From positions 90,717 through 154,716 of the forward strand of contig PQXF01000003.1 in the NCBI GenBank assembly GCA_003194445.1: 64,000 nt of DNA. The letters are read 5' to 3'. Source of the DNA: Candidatus Methanogaster sp. GTDB taxonomy: Archaea; Halobacteriota; Methanosarcinia; Methanosarcinales; Methanogasteraceae. Under the pieces are notes generated by a model. That model made no database searches. It was not told the DNA's origin and was given only the letters and a program-made list of their open reading frames with translations. The translations under genes were made by a program, and so were the position numbers. This document shows, one piece after another, positions 1 through 9,545 of this stretch; the stretch's first letter is position 1; every line of letters begins with the position of its first letter.

Positions 1-10
1 AAGAAGTGGC

Positions 11-1201
11 ATGATTATCTTCTCAAAGGTACTGGCAGACCGCGCTACAGTCTGGGAGGCGATGCGCGCAAGAGAGATCTCATGTGCAGAGGCACCTGAT
101 GACTTAATCAGGTTCTCTTCCGAGGTCAAGCCGGTCATCATGTGGAATATCACGCGTGAGTGTAATCTCTCGTGCAAACACTGCTACATGGATGCAAGGT
201 CGAAACATCCCGACGAATGGACGCTCGAAGAAGGGATACGTTTCATCGATGAGATGGCTTCGTTTGGCGCACCTGTACTCATCGTAACCGGAGGAGAGCC
301 GCTCATCAGTGAAAATTTCTTCCCCTTTGCATTCCACGCAAAAGAGAAGGGCGTTCGTATGGTGATATCCACAAACGGAACACTGATCACGCCAGAAGTA
401 GCCGCGCAGCTGGCAGAGGCAGATATCAGGTATGTCGGGGTTAGCGTGGATGCAGCCAATGCAGAGATGCACGATTCGTTCCGCGGCGTAAAAGGTGCTT
501 TTGACCGAGCGATGGAAGGGATAAAGAACGCGCAGGAAGCAGGACTCAAAACTGGGATCCGTATCACCATACACAAGGAAAACTGGCAGGAAGTTCCGAA
601 ACTGCTTGATCTATGCGTCGAGAAAGAGATACCAAGGTTCTGCCTCTACCACCTCGTGCCGACCGGGCGCGGAAAAGGAATTATGGAGATGGACGTCACG
701 AAGGAGCAGCGGACGCAGGTGCTAAAACATCTTTATGATCAGGCAATCGAACTTCGGGACAAGGAGATCGAGATATTGACGACGGATTCTCCGATGGATG
801 GAGTCTACATCCTTGAACGCCTGAAACTGGAGGATCCTGAGCGGTTCGATAAGGTCAGGGAACTTCTGACGATTTCAGGTGGATGTTCGATCGGAAACAA
901 GGTCGCGAATGTGGACTATCTTGGAAATGTGAATCCGTGCCATTTCACACCGCAGATGACGGTTGGTAACGTCAGAGAGCGTCCTTTCAATGAGATCTGG
1001 AACGAACGTCCGGGAGAACAACTGCTTGAGATTCGGGAGCGGAGGATGGCGCTTGCGGGCACGTGCGGACGGTGCGAGTATCTGGATGTCTGTGGAGGTT
1101 GCCGCCAGAAGGCGTATTTCTACGGAGGCGATTTCTATGGCGGAGATCCGACATGCATCTACGATCCTGACAAGAAACGGCTGGAATATGAGTTATTTTA
1201 G
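11..1201 (+). CDS. Radical SAM/SPASM tetrapyrrole-modifying enzyme (AhbC/AhbD-like)
   Basis: A 396-residue radical SAM protein. The N-terminal third holds the CNLSCKHC cluster motif (about residue 51), followed by the TGGEP S-adenosylmethionine-binding motif (about residue 94). The C-terminal part has a SPASM/twitch-type set of cysteines (CGRCEYLDVCGGC, about residue 350) that would bind extra Fe-S clusters. The opening ISK-like segment and the PVIMWNITRECN stretch resemble AhbC (12,18-didecarboxysiroheme deacetylase) and AhbD (heme b synthase) of the archaeal siroheme-dependent heme pathway. I cannot separate the two, and another SPASM maturase is possible. It is followed closely by a cobalt-precorrin methyltransferase, which supports a tetrapyrrole role and fits the cytochrome maturation genes elsewhere in the window. 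Confidence 0.75.
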   Translation: MIIFSKVLADRATVWEAMRAREISCAEAPDDLIRFSSEVKPVIMWNITRECNLSCKHCYMDARSKHPDEWTLEEGIRFIDEMASFGAPVLIVTGGEPLISENFFPFAFHAKEKGVRMVISTNGTLITPEVAAQLAEADIRYVGVSVDAANAEMHDSFRGVKGAFDRAMEGIKNAQEAGLKTGIRITIHKENWQEVPKLLDLCVEKEIPRFCLYHLVPTGRGKGIMEMDVTKEQRTQVLKHLYDQAIELRDKEIEILTTDSPMDGVYILERLKLEDPERFDKVRELLTISGGCSIGNKVANVDYLGNVNPCHFTPQMTVGNVRERPFNEIWNERPGEQLLEIRERRMALAGTCGRCEYLDVCGGCRQKAYFYGGDFYGGDPTCIYDPDKKRLEYELF

Positions 1202-1211
1202 AGATGATGAT

Positions 1212-1895
1212 ATGGGTGTATCTTTCATCGGCGCAGGTCCCGGCGATACCGGATTGATCACGGTCAAGGGAAAGAGACTGATCGAAGATGCGGACATGGT
1301 CATATACCCTGGTTCCTCGATCAATCCGGAGATACTTGAGTTATCAGATGGAAGGAAGATAAACAGTTGGGATCTGAGTTTCGAAGAAGTTATAGCGTGC
1401 ATCGTCGATGAAGTCGGCAGAGGAAGGGCGGTTGTGAAACTACACAGCGGGGATCCTTCACTCTTTGAGGGGACGTCTCTGTATCTGCATGCGCTCTCAG
1501 AACGAGGGATTAGAGGAGAGATCGTCCCTGGCGTTTCATCGCTCTCCGCGGTCGCGGCATCGCTTGGGACCGAACTTACAGAAGATCAGGCATTGATCGT
1601 TATACGTCCTGCCGGAGAGCCGTGGAAGGACGATTACCGATTTGAATCCGGATCGATCGAGAAACTGTCCGGATACGGCGCTGCGACTGCCTCGGCAATG
1701 GCAATCTTCATCGGATCACGATACATCAGGGAGATTATGGATATTGTCACATATCCTCCGGATACTGAAGTTTCTGTGGCATACCATGCCTCGTGGGATG
1801 ATGAAGAGATCGTCACAGGCACGGTTGCTGATATTGCCGATAAGGTCGAGGAGATCGGAGTCAAAAGGAGTGCAATAATTCTTATAAAGTCCTGA
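1212..1895 (+). CDS. cbiF: Cobalt-precorrin-4 C11-methyltransferase
   Basis: SAM-dependent methyltransferase of the tetrapyrrole methylase family. It would methylate C11 of (cobalt-)precorrin-4 in cobalamin synthesis. The family signature VSFIGAGPGD is at the N-terminus. The central VVKLHSGDPSLFEG segment and the GEIVPGVSSLSA segment match the CobM/CbiF branch. At about 227 residues it is close to the usual family length (about 250). I chose the ATG at 1212, directly before the GVSFIGAGPGD motif; an upstream in-frame ATG at 1188 would overlap the preceding radical SAM gene. It lies 10 bases after that gene on the same strand, so co-transcription is likely. Confidence 0.85.
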   Translation: MGVSFIGAGPGDTGLITVKGKRLIEDADMVIYPGSSINPEILELSDGRKINSWDLSFEEVIACIVDEVGRGRAVVKLHSGDPSLFEGTSLYLHALSERGIRGEIVPGVSSLSAVAASLGTELTEDQALIVIRPAGEPWKDDYRFESGSIEKLSGYGAATASAMAIFIGSRYIREIMDIVTYPPDTEVSVAYHASWDDEEIVTGTVADIADKVEEIGVKRSAIILIKS

Positions 1896-1919
1896 AACCC
1901 TCGTAATCAGCCCATCTGG

Positions 1920-2846
1920 TTAACCCTTTCCCTGTTCTGGCAGATCGCGCATTTTGCGCCTAATCTCTCGCAGAGTCTCCCGGTGCAGCGCTGCAATCAG
2001 GTTTGCGATCAAGCCAAAGATGAATAGTTGGATTCCAATGGTGACGAGAAGTGTTGAAAGAATCGTGAGCGGGATACGCGTTATTCCATGAAGCCATTCG
2101 TTCACCACATAGATGCCGATTCCGACACCGAAAAGCATGGAGATCGCTCCGAACACTCCGAAGTAAAACATCGGATTGTACAGTTTCGCAAGTTTGTATA
2201 TGGTCATTCCGATCCTTGCTCCGTCCTTTAAAGGGTTTAGTTTCGTTGGTGCACCCTTGCGCCTTGGCAGATATGTAATTGGAACCTCCACAATCCTTAA
2301 GTCTTTCTTGACACATTCGACCGTGATCTCGGTCTCGATCTCAAAGCCGGTTTTGTTCAGTTCAATCCCTTTATATGCAACCTTGTTAAAAGCACGGTAA
2401 CCGGACAGGATGTCATTGAGCCAGCCTCCGTAGATGACACCGAACATCTTGTTCAGAAACTTGTTCCCGACCAGATTCAGTCTCGTAAATGCGCCCTGTG
2501 AGAAATTGGCGAATCTGTTCCCGATGACGTGATCAGCCTCGCCACACAATACCGGCGCAAGCACCACATCGATCTCACCTGATAGGTATGTTCCGTCGCC
2601 ATCGATCATTACAAGGTATTCGCTCTCGATAGTGGCAAACGCCTGCTGGATTGCCTGCCCCTTCCCTTTTCCGGTCTGAACGATGACTTCTGCGCCCGCA
2701 CCCGCGGCGAGTTCGCGGGTACCGTCAGTGCTACGTCCATCGATCACCAGCACCTGATAGCCATCTGCAAGAAAATTCGTTACGATGTCAGCGATCGTCT
2801 CTGCCTCGTTAAGTGTGGGTACGAGCACGCAGACATCGTCTTTCAT
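1920..2846 (-). CDS. aglJ: GT2 glycosyltransferase, AglJ-like dolichol-phosphate sugar transferase
   Basis: A 308-residue family 2 glycosyltransferase with two C-terminal membrane segments (about residues 228-250 and 262-288). Visible motifs are the N-terminal VLVPTLNEAETI, the VIDGRSTDGT nucleotide-sugar segment, the DGDGTY metal-binding segment (about residue 83) and GYRAF acceptor-site residues. The sequence resembles AglJ, which loads the first sugar onto dolichol phosphate for archaeal N-glycosylation (GKGKGQA, ADHVIGNRF). A more general dolichol-phosphate mannosyltransferase/DPM1-like role is the alternative. It lies directly downstream of the small heat-shock gene on the same strand. 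Confidence 0.75.
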   Translation of the reverse strand: MKDDVCVLVPTLNEAETIADIVTNFLADGYQVLVIDGRSTDGTRELAAGAGAEVIVQTGKGKGQAIQQAFATIESEYLVMIDGDGTYLSGEIDVVLAPVLCGEADHVIGNRFANFSQGAFTRLNLVGNKFLNKMFGVIYGGWLNDILSGYRAFNKVAYKGIELNKTGFEIETEITVECVKKDLRIVEVPITYLPRRKGAPTKLNPLKDGARIGMTIYKLAKLYNPMFYFGVFGAISMLFGVGIGIYVVNEWLHGITRIPLTILSTLLVTIGIQLFIFGLIANLIAALHRETLREIRRKMRDLPEQGKG

Positions 2847-2847
2847 G

Positions 2848-3324
2848 TTATATTATCTCTATCCGGGTCCTGGCGTCCCCTGTTCGCTTGAGCTCGACCT
2901 CGAGAACTCCGTTACGATAGCTTGCAGTGGCGCTCGACGGATCGACGCGTGCCGGAAGTTCGATTGCCTCTGCAAACTCGCGGTCTTCGATGAGTACCCG
3001 TATCGTAAGCATGTTTTCGGTGGCGTCCATCGAGATATCTTCCTTTTCGATGCCGGGCAGTTCGGCAACCACCTGCACGCAATCATCGGTTTCGAATAGT
3101 TCAAGCAATGGTTTGTGCCCCTCGGGAACCTGATCATCGACCATCGGGCGGCTTCCGAACTCAAAAATTTCGGGCGCCTCCCCAGGACGCTTTGTTACGG
3201 AAAAGCCATACACCATCGGGACGGTATCGCCAATCTCGTCGATACGATCGATCAGATCATCGAGCATATCATCGAAGATGTCAAAATCGATGGGTGCATC
3301 GTCATAGTTTTTTCTTTTTCGCAT
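2848..3324 (-). CDS. Hsp20/alpha-crystallin family small heat-shock protein
   Basis: A small chaperone with an acidic N-terminal arm (DDAPIDFDIFDDMLDDLIDRIDEIG) and a C-terminal alpha-crystallin domain from about residue 72 to the end. The ELPGIEKEDI and NGVLEVELKR motifs mark the conserved beta strands. I start it at the ATG at 3324, preceded by a GAGG ribosome-binding site. A GTG at 3339 is also in frame. A TATA-like box at 3356-3368 would place the transcript start about 10 nt before the ATG. A role in preventing protein aggregation is family knowledge; the client proteins are unknown. Confidence 0.85.
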   Translation of the reverse strand: MRKRKNYDDAPIDFDIFDDMLDDLIDRIDEIGDTVPMVYGFSVTKRPGEAPEIFEFGSRPMVDDQVPEGHKPLLELFETDDCVQVVAELPGIEKEDISMDATENMLTIRVLIEDREFAEAIELPARVDPSSATASYRNGVLEVELKRTGDARTRIEII

Positions 3325-3396
3325 GACACTGTTCCTCACGATATCTTTGGTTGCTACAATAAAAAAGTTACTGTTTGGTCGAGCTTTGGGCTATTA

Positions 3397-4767
3397 CTAT
3401 TCAACCGCCGACCCTGCCTTGACATGGCAGCTATCGGCATTAGCCGCCTCCCACTCCCGCCTCGCCTTTACGTCGGAGAGCATCGGTATGAGCCGATCGA
3501 CCCGCGCCCGCGCCCGCTTGAGCAGAGCAGGATCGATGACTGGCATTATGGGTGCAGGAACCGTCTTGCGCTCCGGCGCTGGCGCAACTACCACGTATGA
3601 GCGATCAGGGTGCATCCGCTTCCCGGAGGTAATGCTCTCAATCCCACGCTCCCACTCTTCGCTCCACGCAGTATCGCATAGAGGCGTGTGCACGACTCCG
3701 GTTCGATCGACAGCGATCGCATCGAGCCAACATGCGCGTTCACATGCGCCGCAGAAGGTACACCGGTCTGCCGATACATCGATCTTCCTATCCCCGGGAA
3801 TGTACCATGCATTCGCAGGGCAGACGTTGAAGCACGCATGGCAGCCAAGCGGGTCGCATCTTATGAGGTGGTTCTCGATCAGCCGGATACCGCCTTCGAA
3901 CGGCTTGAAAACGTCGATAGCCTCGTAAGGGCAGACGCTTTTGCACCAGCCACACGCAACGCAGTTCTCATTGACTGACAGCGTTCCTGATACGCGGGGC
4001 GCAGCCACCTCTCTCGTGCCGGTGACCTTTATGGCATCCTCAGGGCAGATATCTTCGCAGAGTACGCAGTAATCACAAGACGCCTCATCGATTAAGATGT
4101 TTTCGAACGGTATTACAAGCGTCGACGGTGGAGATGTTTCCGGATCGACAGGCGTTATCTCGCCCTTATCCTTTGGAATCAGGATGAACGCGTCGCAGAA
4201 GTATGCGCAGATTCCGCAGAAGTTGCACTTCTCCATATCGATACTGATCTCACCGGTTACGCCTTCTTTGAACGGTGCGATCTCCTCCTTCTTCGGGAAT
4301 GTATACTCGACTGTGATCGCATCCGAACTGCATACCTGCGCGCAGAGGCTGCACGGAAGACAGGACTCGTTTGGCTGTGCTTTCGGCTCGATATGCGGAT
4401 AGCATTCCCGTTTTTCGGCGTTTTTCCCATTGATATCCATCTTAACTGCTTTTGTCGGGCAGAATGCGGCACACATCCCGCAAAATGAGCATTTATCAGG
4501 ATCCATGAGTACAGGCGGCACGTCCAGCCCTGTTCCGATGGCACACATATCGCCGAGTTCAAGCGCACCCGTGGGGCAGAGATCGACACAGATGCCGCAG
4601 CCGCAGCACCGCTTGTAATCGTAATCGATTCTCTTTGTGACATCACCGGTGCGATTTGTGTAGATGATGCGAGAATCTATTAATTCCATCTCCTTGCAGG
4701 CAGTGGTGTCGATTGATCGCTCTTGACGATCCGTCACTGTTTGCGAAACCTCTGACTGTGACGACAT
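3397..4767 (-). CDS. fwdF: Polyferredoxin, formylmethanofuran dehydrogenase subunit F-like
   Basis: A 456-residue electron-transfer protein with eight cysteine clusters of the 4Fe-4S type. They begin with CCGCGICVDLCP (about residue 54) and CSFCGMCAAFCP, then continue through CLPCSLC, CNFCGIC, CDYCVLC, CVACGWC, CHACFNVC and CTFCGAC. Eight repeats and the opening DYDYKRCCGCGIC match FwdF/FmdF, the polyferredoxin that wires formylmethanofuran dehydrogenase in the first (or, in reverse, last) step of methanogenesis. The N-terminal 45 residues and C-terminal 90 residues lie outside the clusters. It follows the bactofilin-like gene with a 2-nt gap, so the pair forms an operon. A hydrogenase-linked polyferredoxin is the alternative. 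Confidence 0.75.
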   Translation of the reverse strand: MSSQSEVSQTVTDRQERSIDTTACKEMELIDSRIIYTNRTGDVTKRIDYDYKRCCGCGICVDLCPTGALELGDMCAIGTGLDVPPVLMDPDKCSFCGMCAAFCPTKAVKMDINGKNAEKRECYPHIEPKAQPNESCLPCSLCAQVCSSDAITVEYTFPKKEEIAPFKEGVTGEISIDMEKCNFCGICAYFCDAFILIPKDKGEITPVDPETSPPSTLVIPFENILIDEASCDYCVLCEDICPEDAIKVTGTREVAAPRVSGTLSVNENCVACGWCKSVCPYEAIDVFKPFEGGIRLIENHLIRCDPLGCHACFNVCPANAWYIPGDRKIDVSADRCTFCGACERACWLDAIAVDRTGVVHTPLCDTAWSEEWERGIESITSGKRMHPDRSYVVVAPAPERKTVPAPIMPVIDPALLKRARARVDRLIPMLSDVKARREWEAANADSCHVKAGSAVE

Positions 4768-4769
4768 TG

Positions 4770-5207
4770 TTACAGTATGTCTTTCCTTGCGATGATCTTC
4801 TGTTCTGCACGCAGTTCCTTGACGTAAACCCTGCCTGTGACCTCGATGTTGCCTGCCGCAGCAACGATTCCGGCTCTGATGTTTGGTCTGAGCATGACAT
4901 CTCCACCTGCTGTAATATTCCCGCCGATCATGGCATGATCGAGTACGGTGCAGTCCTGCTCTGTCGTAACACCCCCGTCGATCGTCGAATGTGCGCCGAT
5001 GATCGCACTTGCTGCACGCACCGAGCCCTTAATTGCAACGGATTTCCTCAGTTCAAGAGACCCGGCAACGAGAAGGTCGCTCCAGAAATCGGTGTTGTCG
5101 CCAACGATCAGATTGCCATTCAGATGCACAGTCTCGTCAAAAAAAGACGACCCGTCGATGATAAAAGTATCGGAATCCTTGTGCCGCTTTATGAAATTGG
5201 TCTCCAT
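4770..5207 (-). CDS. Bactofilin/polymer-forming beta-helix protein
   Basis: A 145-residue protein made of short repeated strands rich in glycine and hydrophobic residues (GNLIVGDN, AIKGSVRAAS, GNITAGGDV, AAGNIEVTGRVYV). This is the pattern of a right-handed beta helix of the bactofilin/polymer-forming family. No catalytic motif is visible. It is the first gene of a two-gene unit with the fwdF-like polyferredoxin, 2 nt apart, so a scaffold for a redox complex is possible but speculative. A clear TATA box lies about 30 nt upstream of the start. Confidence 0.65.
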   Translation of the reverse strand: METNFIKRHKDSDTFIIDGSSFFDETVHLNGNLIVGDNTDFWSDLLVAGSLELRKSVAIKGSVRAASAIIGAHSTIDGGVTTEQDCTVLDHAMIGGNITAGGDVMLRPNIRAGIVAAAGNIEVTGRVYVKELRAEQKIIARKDIL

Positions 5208-5230
5208 GGTGGAGAGTTATCAAGTATGAA

Positions 5231-5243
5231 TCAATATAAAAGT
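5231..5243 (-). promoter_or_regulatory. TATA box of the bactofilin-fwdF operon
   Basis: On the minus strand an A/T-rich ACTTTTATATTGA box sits about 30 nt before the ATG at 5207. This is the spacing expected for an archaeal promoter with a very short leader. Confidence 0.5.
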
Positions 5244-5300
5244 TTTGTATAGTGTGGTAGACTGAGAAGACGTGATAACCCAGAGCTCCTGATAATTTAC

Positions 5301-6146
5301 TCACGGCGCCGATAGGAGCACAGCATCTCCTATCTTAACGCCGAGATCGTCTGCGATCACCGGGCACTTTGCCAGGAGCAGAAAGAAGATGTTACCTGCT
5401 TCCTCGCTCAATGTCTCGTAGTTTCCCTGCCCCTTGCTGATGATCACATCCGCCGACCGGAAGATGCTGACAAATTCCGGACCGCACCGTTCAAGAATCG
5501 TCCCTGGCGTGTCCGATGTCGTCACGATCTCCGCGATGGAATCGATTCCGCAGAAGATAGCATCGTCTATGGTAGCATCGTTGATGATCGGCTTATTCTT
5601 TACGGCATACACTACATTCGCGTAATCCATTATCTCTTCGAGGAGTATTCGATCAAAAGCCACCTCTCCGGCATTATCTGCAAGATAAAGGATGTTCTCT
5701 GATTCTTCAAGCGATTCCACAAACAAAGGGTAATCATTTATCGCAAATTTCTTTGTCAGAACATCCCTTATCGTTTCTTCGACATCGAACTGGATATCCG
5801 CACCAAAATCGATGATATTTCCAGCAATCGCAAGTCTCACCGCTGTAAACAGTCGATCATCCGATTTATCCACGATATCTTTCAGATACGGATACATCCC
5901 CATCCCGATCCGGTTGTATTCCATTTTAAGACTTTTATACGGATCGTCGCACCCGGTAATATCATCTACTATGGAATATATGGTACGCGCGATCTCGGGA
6001 GGGACATAATCGACCGGAGCATCCAGTAACTCCTTCATCACCGATTTCAGAACCTTCTCCTGCACTGCCTGATCATCGGTCACCACCCTAGTAGCATTAA
6101 GCGACTGTTTCAGGAGGCATGGGATGCATTCAAGATGCGCTTTCAT
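5301..6146 (-). CDS. DUF89/ARMT1-family damage-control phosphatase
   Basis: A 281-residue DUF89 protein. The MKAHLECIPCLLKQ start with its CIPC pair is typical of the archaeal branch. The metal site is marked by LADNAGEVAFDR (about residue 170), the INDAT segment and the late SKGQGNYETL motif. DUF89 enzymes are metal-dependent phosphatases thought to remove damaged or over-phosphorylated metabolites; the substrate here is unknown. I chose the ATG at 6146 because it overlaps the stop of the DUF447 gene in an ATGA arrangement, implying translational coupling. The open frame continues upstream but lacks family sequence there. Confidence 0.8.
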   Translation of the reverse strand: MKAHLECIPCLLKQSLNATRVVTDDQAVQEKVLKSVMKELLDAPVDYVPPEIARTIYSIVDDITGCDDPYKSLKMEYNRIGMGMYPYLKDIVDKSDDRLFTAVRLAIAGNIIDFGADIQFDVEETIRDVLTKKFAINDYPLFVESLEESENILYLADNAGEVAFDRILLEEIMDYANVVYAVKNKPIINDATIDDAIFCGIDSIAEIVTTSDTPGTILERCGPEFVSIFRSADVIISKGQGNYETLSEEAGNIFFLLLAKCPVIADDLGVKIGDAVLLSAP

Positions 6147-6745
6147 CGGATCTCCATGATCTCTTTCAGTCTCGCGATCGCCTCTTTCTCGGCAGAACCG
6201 CCGCATCTCTGCACGATCTTGTCGTAATGCCTGATCAGATCGAGATATCGTGCGTCTCCGTTCAGACGGTACCGCGTTGCATGTACGAGAGCCTCTATCA
6301 CTGAATTTGCGCCCCTGTTTATGCAGAGCATCGGTTTATCACGAATCATTCCACGCACCGGGGTTAATTCAAACATATTTCCCTTCGACTGGTTGCATTC
6401 AAATAAAATCCACGCACTTGCACGTTTCAGCACAGGATAGTCCATACCATCAGGATATTCGAACGCTTCCGGACCCGGATCTCCGAATGTGCATTCTACA
6501 TACATCACCGGGTCGCGGATGATATTTGCAACGATCTTCCCGGTTCCGGCAGCGTTCTGCCGTGTATGTGATCCGGAGAAGAGTTGTACGCATAACCTGT
6601 CGCGATCCCTGATGATCCCGATGGGCGCAGCGTTCGGAGTGCTTGCGTCCGATCTCGTTGTCGCGATGACCTCTGAGATCCCGTCGAGGATTCCGAAGTC
6701 GGCTGGGTCTGGGTTGTCCATATTCTCTGATCCTGTCATGGTCAT
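6143..6745 (-). CDS. DUF447 family protein (predicted flavin-binding split barrel)
   Basis: A 200-residue protein of the archaeal DUF447 family. The N-terminal half (about residues 20-125) looks like an FMN-binding split barrel, with the VIATTRSDASTPNAAPIG opening typical of the family. The C-terminal half is helical (ANSVIEALVHATRYR). In methanogens this family often lies near cofactor genes, but its reaction is not established. It precedes and overlaps the DUF89 gene by 4 nt. An ATG at 6721 is an alternative start. Confidence 0.75.
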   Translation of the reverse strand: MTMTGSENMDNPDPADFGILDGISEVIATTRSDASTPNAAPIGIIRDRDRLCVQLFSGSHTRQNAAGTGKIVANIIRDPVMYVECTFGDPGPEAFEYPDGMDYPVLKRASAWILFECNQSKGNMFELTPVRGMIRDKPMLCINRGANSVIEALVHATRYRLNGDARYLDLIRHYDKIVQRCGGSAEKEAIARLKEIMEIR

Positions 6746-6766
6746 GTTTTGATCCTGCTTACGAAA

Positions 6767-6816
6767 GCGTTTCAGGTGTTTCAGGTGTTTCAGGCGTTAT
6801 GTGTTTCAGGTGTTAC
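6767..6816. repeat. Short direct repeat array (GTTTCAGGT unit)
   Basis: About four imperfect copies of a 10-base GTTTCAGGTG unit lie in the divergent gap between the DUF447 gene and the helicase. The spacing is mostly 10 bases with one interrupted copy. It may be a regulatory array or simple slippage repeat. Confidence 0.6.
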
Positions 6817-6862
6817 GTATGTTCTGAAAGCGTTATAGTGCAATACATCTCTATGAAGTTAT

Positions 6863-9349
6863 ATGGCTATCTCAGTTATCGCTTACCCGGAGCGGTCAAA
6901 GATCGGTATCATGCAGGTCAAAGACTTCCGGAAGATCCCGATCTTCTGCGGCACGCTCACGCTTGCGAAAACCGGGAGGGGGATGCGCCCGCAGAAGTTC
7001 ATGTCAGAAAACCACTTCAAAAAACCATCCGAAGCAATCGAGATGTTGAGAAGTGCAGACCTTATATTGCTTGCACCAGGGGACTTAAAGACCGCGCGGG
7101 AGTTTGTGGAGATGCTGAAAGGTTACCAACTCTCATGCAGATCGGTTCGTCTCTGCCGGTACTGCTTGCTTGAAAATAAGTTCACTCCTATCGATAAACG
7201 ATCGATTAAGTCCAGGAACGAGATGCTATGCCCGGATTGTGCGCTTGGAGAACTGCACAGGGAACTTGCCCACAGGAAACTCGGGGAAGCCGGTCTCGAA
7301 CGGATCGAGAAGACGCTTCTTAGAACGCGAGACCTCGACCGCGTCTTTGGGATGCTTGACCCTGAGCGCCTCGACCATGATCTCACGCTGTACAGCACGA
7401 TTGCAGCAACAAAACCTGCGGACGTACCACATATAAAGATAAGCGATCTACCACTTCCGGGTCGGTTTGGAAAACTGCTCTTTGGAAAAATAAAGGAACT
7501 ACTCCCTGTTCAAGCACTATCTGTCGAGAACGGTCTCCTCAAAGGCACAAGCCAGCTGGTCATCTCAGAGACCGCGACAGGAAAGACGCTGATCGGCGAA
7601 CTTGCAGGGATAAAGAACCTCATGGAAGGGAGAGGGAACTTCCTCTTCATCGTTCCGCTGGTTGCGCTTGCAAACCAGAAGGAAGACGACTTTAGCAAGC
7701 GTTACAGCCAGCTTGGGATCACAACGATGCTGCAGGTTGGGGTGAGCCGGATAATGCATGAAAAGAGGAAGAAGAGGTCACTGGCAGCTTCTAACGCGAT
7801 CTGGGTTGGCACTTATGAGGGTATCGACTATCTGCTCAGGGCAGGGAAGGCTGGCAGGCTTGGAAAGATCGGCACCGTCGTCATTGATGAGGTGCATACG
7901 CTTGCAGACGAGGAGCGCGGGCACAGGCTGGATGGTTTGATAGCGCGATTAAAGCACATCGCTCCGGATGCCCAGTTCCTGTTCCTGTCAGCGACCGTCG
8001 GCGATCCGAAATCGCTCCTGAAAAAACTTTTCCGAAAAGGTCCGGGGAAACAAGGTTCAAAGAAACCCGGCGGAAGACTGGTCAGGTACGAGGAGCGACC
8101 TGTGCCGCTCGAGCTGCATCTCCTCTTTGCAGGGGAACGGGACAAGGTGCGGATCATCGACCGGCTGGCACGGCAGGAATGGGGCACGAAGTCATCGAAG
8201 GGCTATCGCGGGCAGACGATCGTCTTTACAAACTCGCGGCAGCGGTGCCACGGACTTGCAAAATCCCTATCGATCAATGCCGCCGCGTACCACGCTGGCA
8301 TGCCGCAGAAGGAGCGGAGACGCATAACACGGGCGTTTGCAGACGGTAAACTCGAGGTCGTCGTTACAACCGCGGCACTCGCGGCAGGTGTCGATTTCCC
8401 GGCATCGCAGGTGATATTCGAGTCGCTTGCCATGGGCATCGACTGGCTGACCGGACATGCGTTTCACCAGATGCTCGGGCGGGCCGGAAGACCTGATTAC
8501 CACGATCTCGGGAAGGTGGTACTGCTTGCTGAGCCTGACAGGAAATACCACGGCGGCTCAGAGACTGAGGATGAGATCGCATTCAAGCTCCTCCGGCACG
8601 AGATCGAACCGGTCGATGTCCTGTATGAGGAGCCAGCGCAGATGGAGGAACTGCTCGCATCATCCGCACTCGCACGAAACAAAGAAGAACTGCATCAATT
8701 AAACGATCTCCTGATCGGAGGTGGCGATTTCGGCTACCTCTTCGGAAGACTAGTCAAATACGGGCTCCTGACGCGTTCTGCCACGCCAACAGAGTTTGGT
8801 GGAATCGTTGCAACACACTTCTTGAGCGTAGAGCAGGCGTTTTTGATCAAGGATGCGATCGAAAAGGATAAGTCGCCGCTTGATACTGCTGTATCGCTCG
8901 AGACGTTCGGTTCGGTCTATTTCAAGAATGCTGCAAGGATCTCTGCCGCCTTAAAGATGCACATACCATCAAGGGTCTTTCAGGGCGCGGCGTACGACAT
9001 CGTCTTTTCAGGAGACGGGGTTTCCGCTCTCGATGGAGACATCCGCGAACAGATTCTCGCATTCATCACCGACTTCATGGTCTGCAAGCACAAGGATGCG
9101 CCGCACTGCGGATGCGCTGAACTTGCTTTCTCGAAGCGGTTGGTCGAGATGCGGTCTCAGGGGATGGATCCGGGGGGGATCGTGCGCGGGATCGGTGATT
9201 ATGGGGTTTATGCTTATGCAGGCGACGTTCTCGAGTATCTGGATCACGTCGCACGCAATCTTGAGGCGATCGAGATGATCGCACGGGTGTTTGGGAACGA
9301 GGCTGTTGGGGAGGATGCGAAGAGGGTTCGGAAGGCGGTGGAGGGGTGA
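6863..9349 (+). CDS. SF2 DEAD/DEAH-box helicase, archaeal DUF5814 type
   Basis: An 828-residue superfamily 2 helicase. The N-terminal ~220 residues carry a CxxC pair repeated twice (CRYC about residue 95, CPDC about residue 121), likely a zinc site. Motor motifs follow in order: SETATGKT (Walker A, about residue 235), DEVH (motif II, about residue 341), LSATVGDP (motif III), then TTAALAAGVDFP and QMLGRAGRP (motif VI) in the second RecA domain. A C-terminal CKH...HCGC cluster suggests a second metal site. It resembles the archaeal Hel308-like family with an N-terminal DUF5814 domain (COG1202). The role is probably nucleic acid unwinding in repair or RNA processing. Confidence 0.85.
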   Translation: MAISVIAYPERSKIGIMQVKDFRKIPIFCGTLTLAKTGRGMRPQKFMSENHFKKPSEAIEMLRSADLILLAPGDLKTAREFVEMLKGYQLSCRSVRLCRYCLLENKFTPIDKRSIKSRNEMLCPDCALGELHRELAHRKLGEAGLERIEKTLLRTRDLDRVFGMLDPERLDHDLTLYSTIAATKPADVPHIKISDLPLPGRFGKLLFGKIKELLPVQALSVENGLLKGTSQLVISETATGKTLIGELAGIKNLMEGRGNFLFIVPLVALANQKEDDFSKRYSQLGITTMLQVGVSRIMHEKRKKRSLAASNAIWVGTYEGIDYLLRAGKAGRLGKIGTVVIDEVHTLADEERGHRLDGLIARLKHIAPDAQFLFLSATVGDPKSLLKKLFRKGPGKQGSKKPGGRLVRYEERPVPLELHLLFAGERDKVRIIDRLARQEWGTKSSKGYRGQTIVFTNSRQRCHGLAKSLSINAAAYHAGMPQKERRRITRAFADGKLEVVVTTAALAAGVDFPASQVIFESLAMGIDWLTGHAFHQMLGRAGRPDYHDLGKVVLLAEPDRKYHGGSETEDEIAFKLLRHEIEPVDVLYEEPAQMEELLASSALARNKEELHQLNDLLIGGGDFGYLFGRLVKYGLLTRSATPTEFGGIVATHFLSVEQAFLIKDAIEKDKSPLDTAVSLETFGSVYFKNAARISAALKMHIPSRVFQGAAYDIVFSGDGVSALDGDIREQILAFITDFMVCKHKDAPHCGCAELAFSKRLVEMRSQGMDPGGIVRGIGDYGVYAYAGDVLEYLDHVARNLEAIEMIARVFGNEAVGEDAKRVRKAVEG

Positions 9350-9545
9350 TGTGGTGGTCGCGGCGGAGTGTTCATCACGTCAGACCGTGAAGTTTATAGC
9401 CTCCGGAGTCAAGGATTTCCTTGAACTGGTGATGCCAACCCCGATCGAAGTATAATTCCCGCTGGAAATTGTTGTGCCTGCTGGAATCGTTGGTGTTTGT
9501 CTACCACAAAGTCTGAAGGACTATAATGGAAACGGGAGGACGCTT

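Noticed and set aside
104..574. Minus-strand frame inside the radical SAM gene
   Set aside because: It lies fully within a gene with clear motifs on the other strand and shows no family features.
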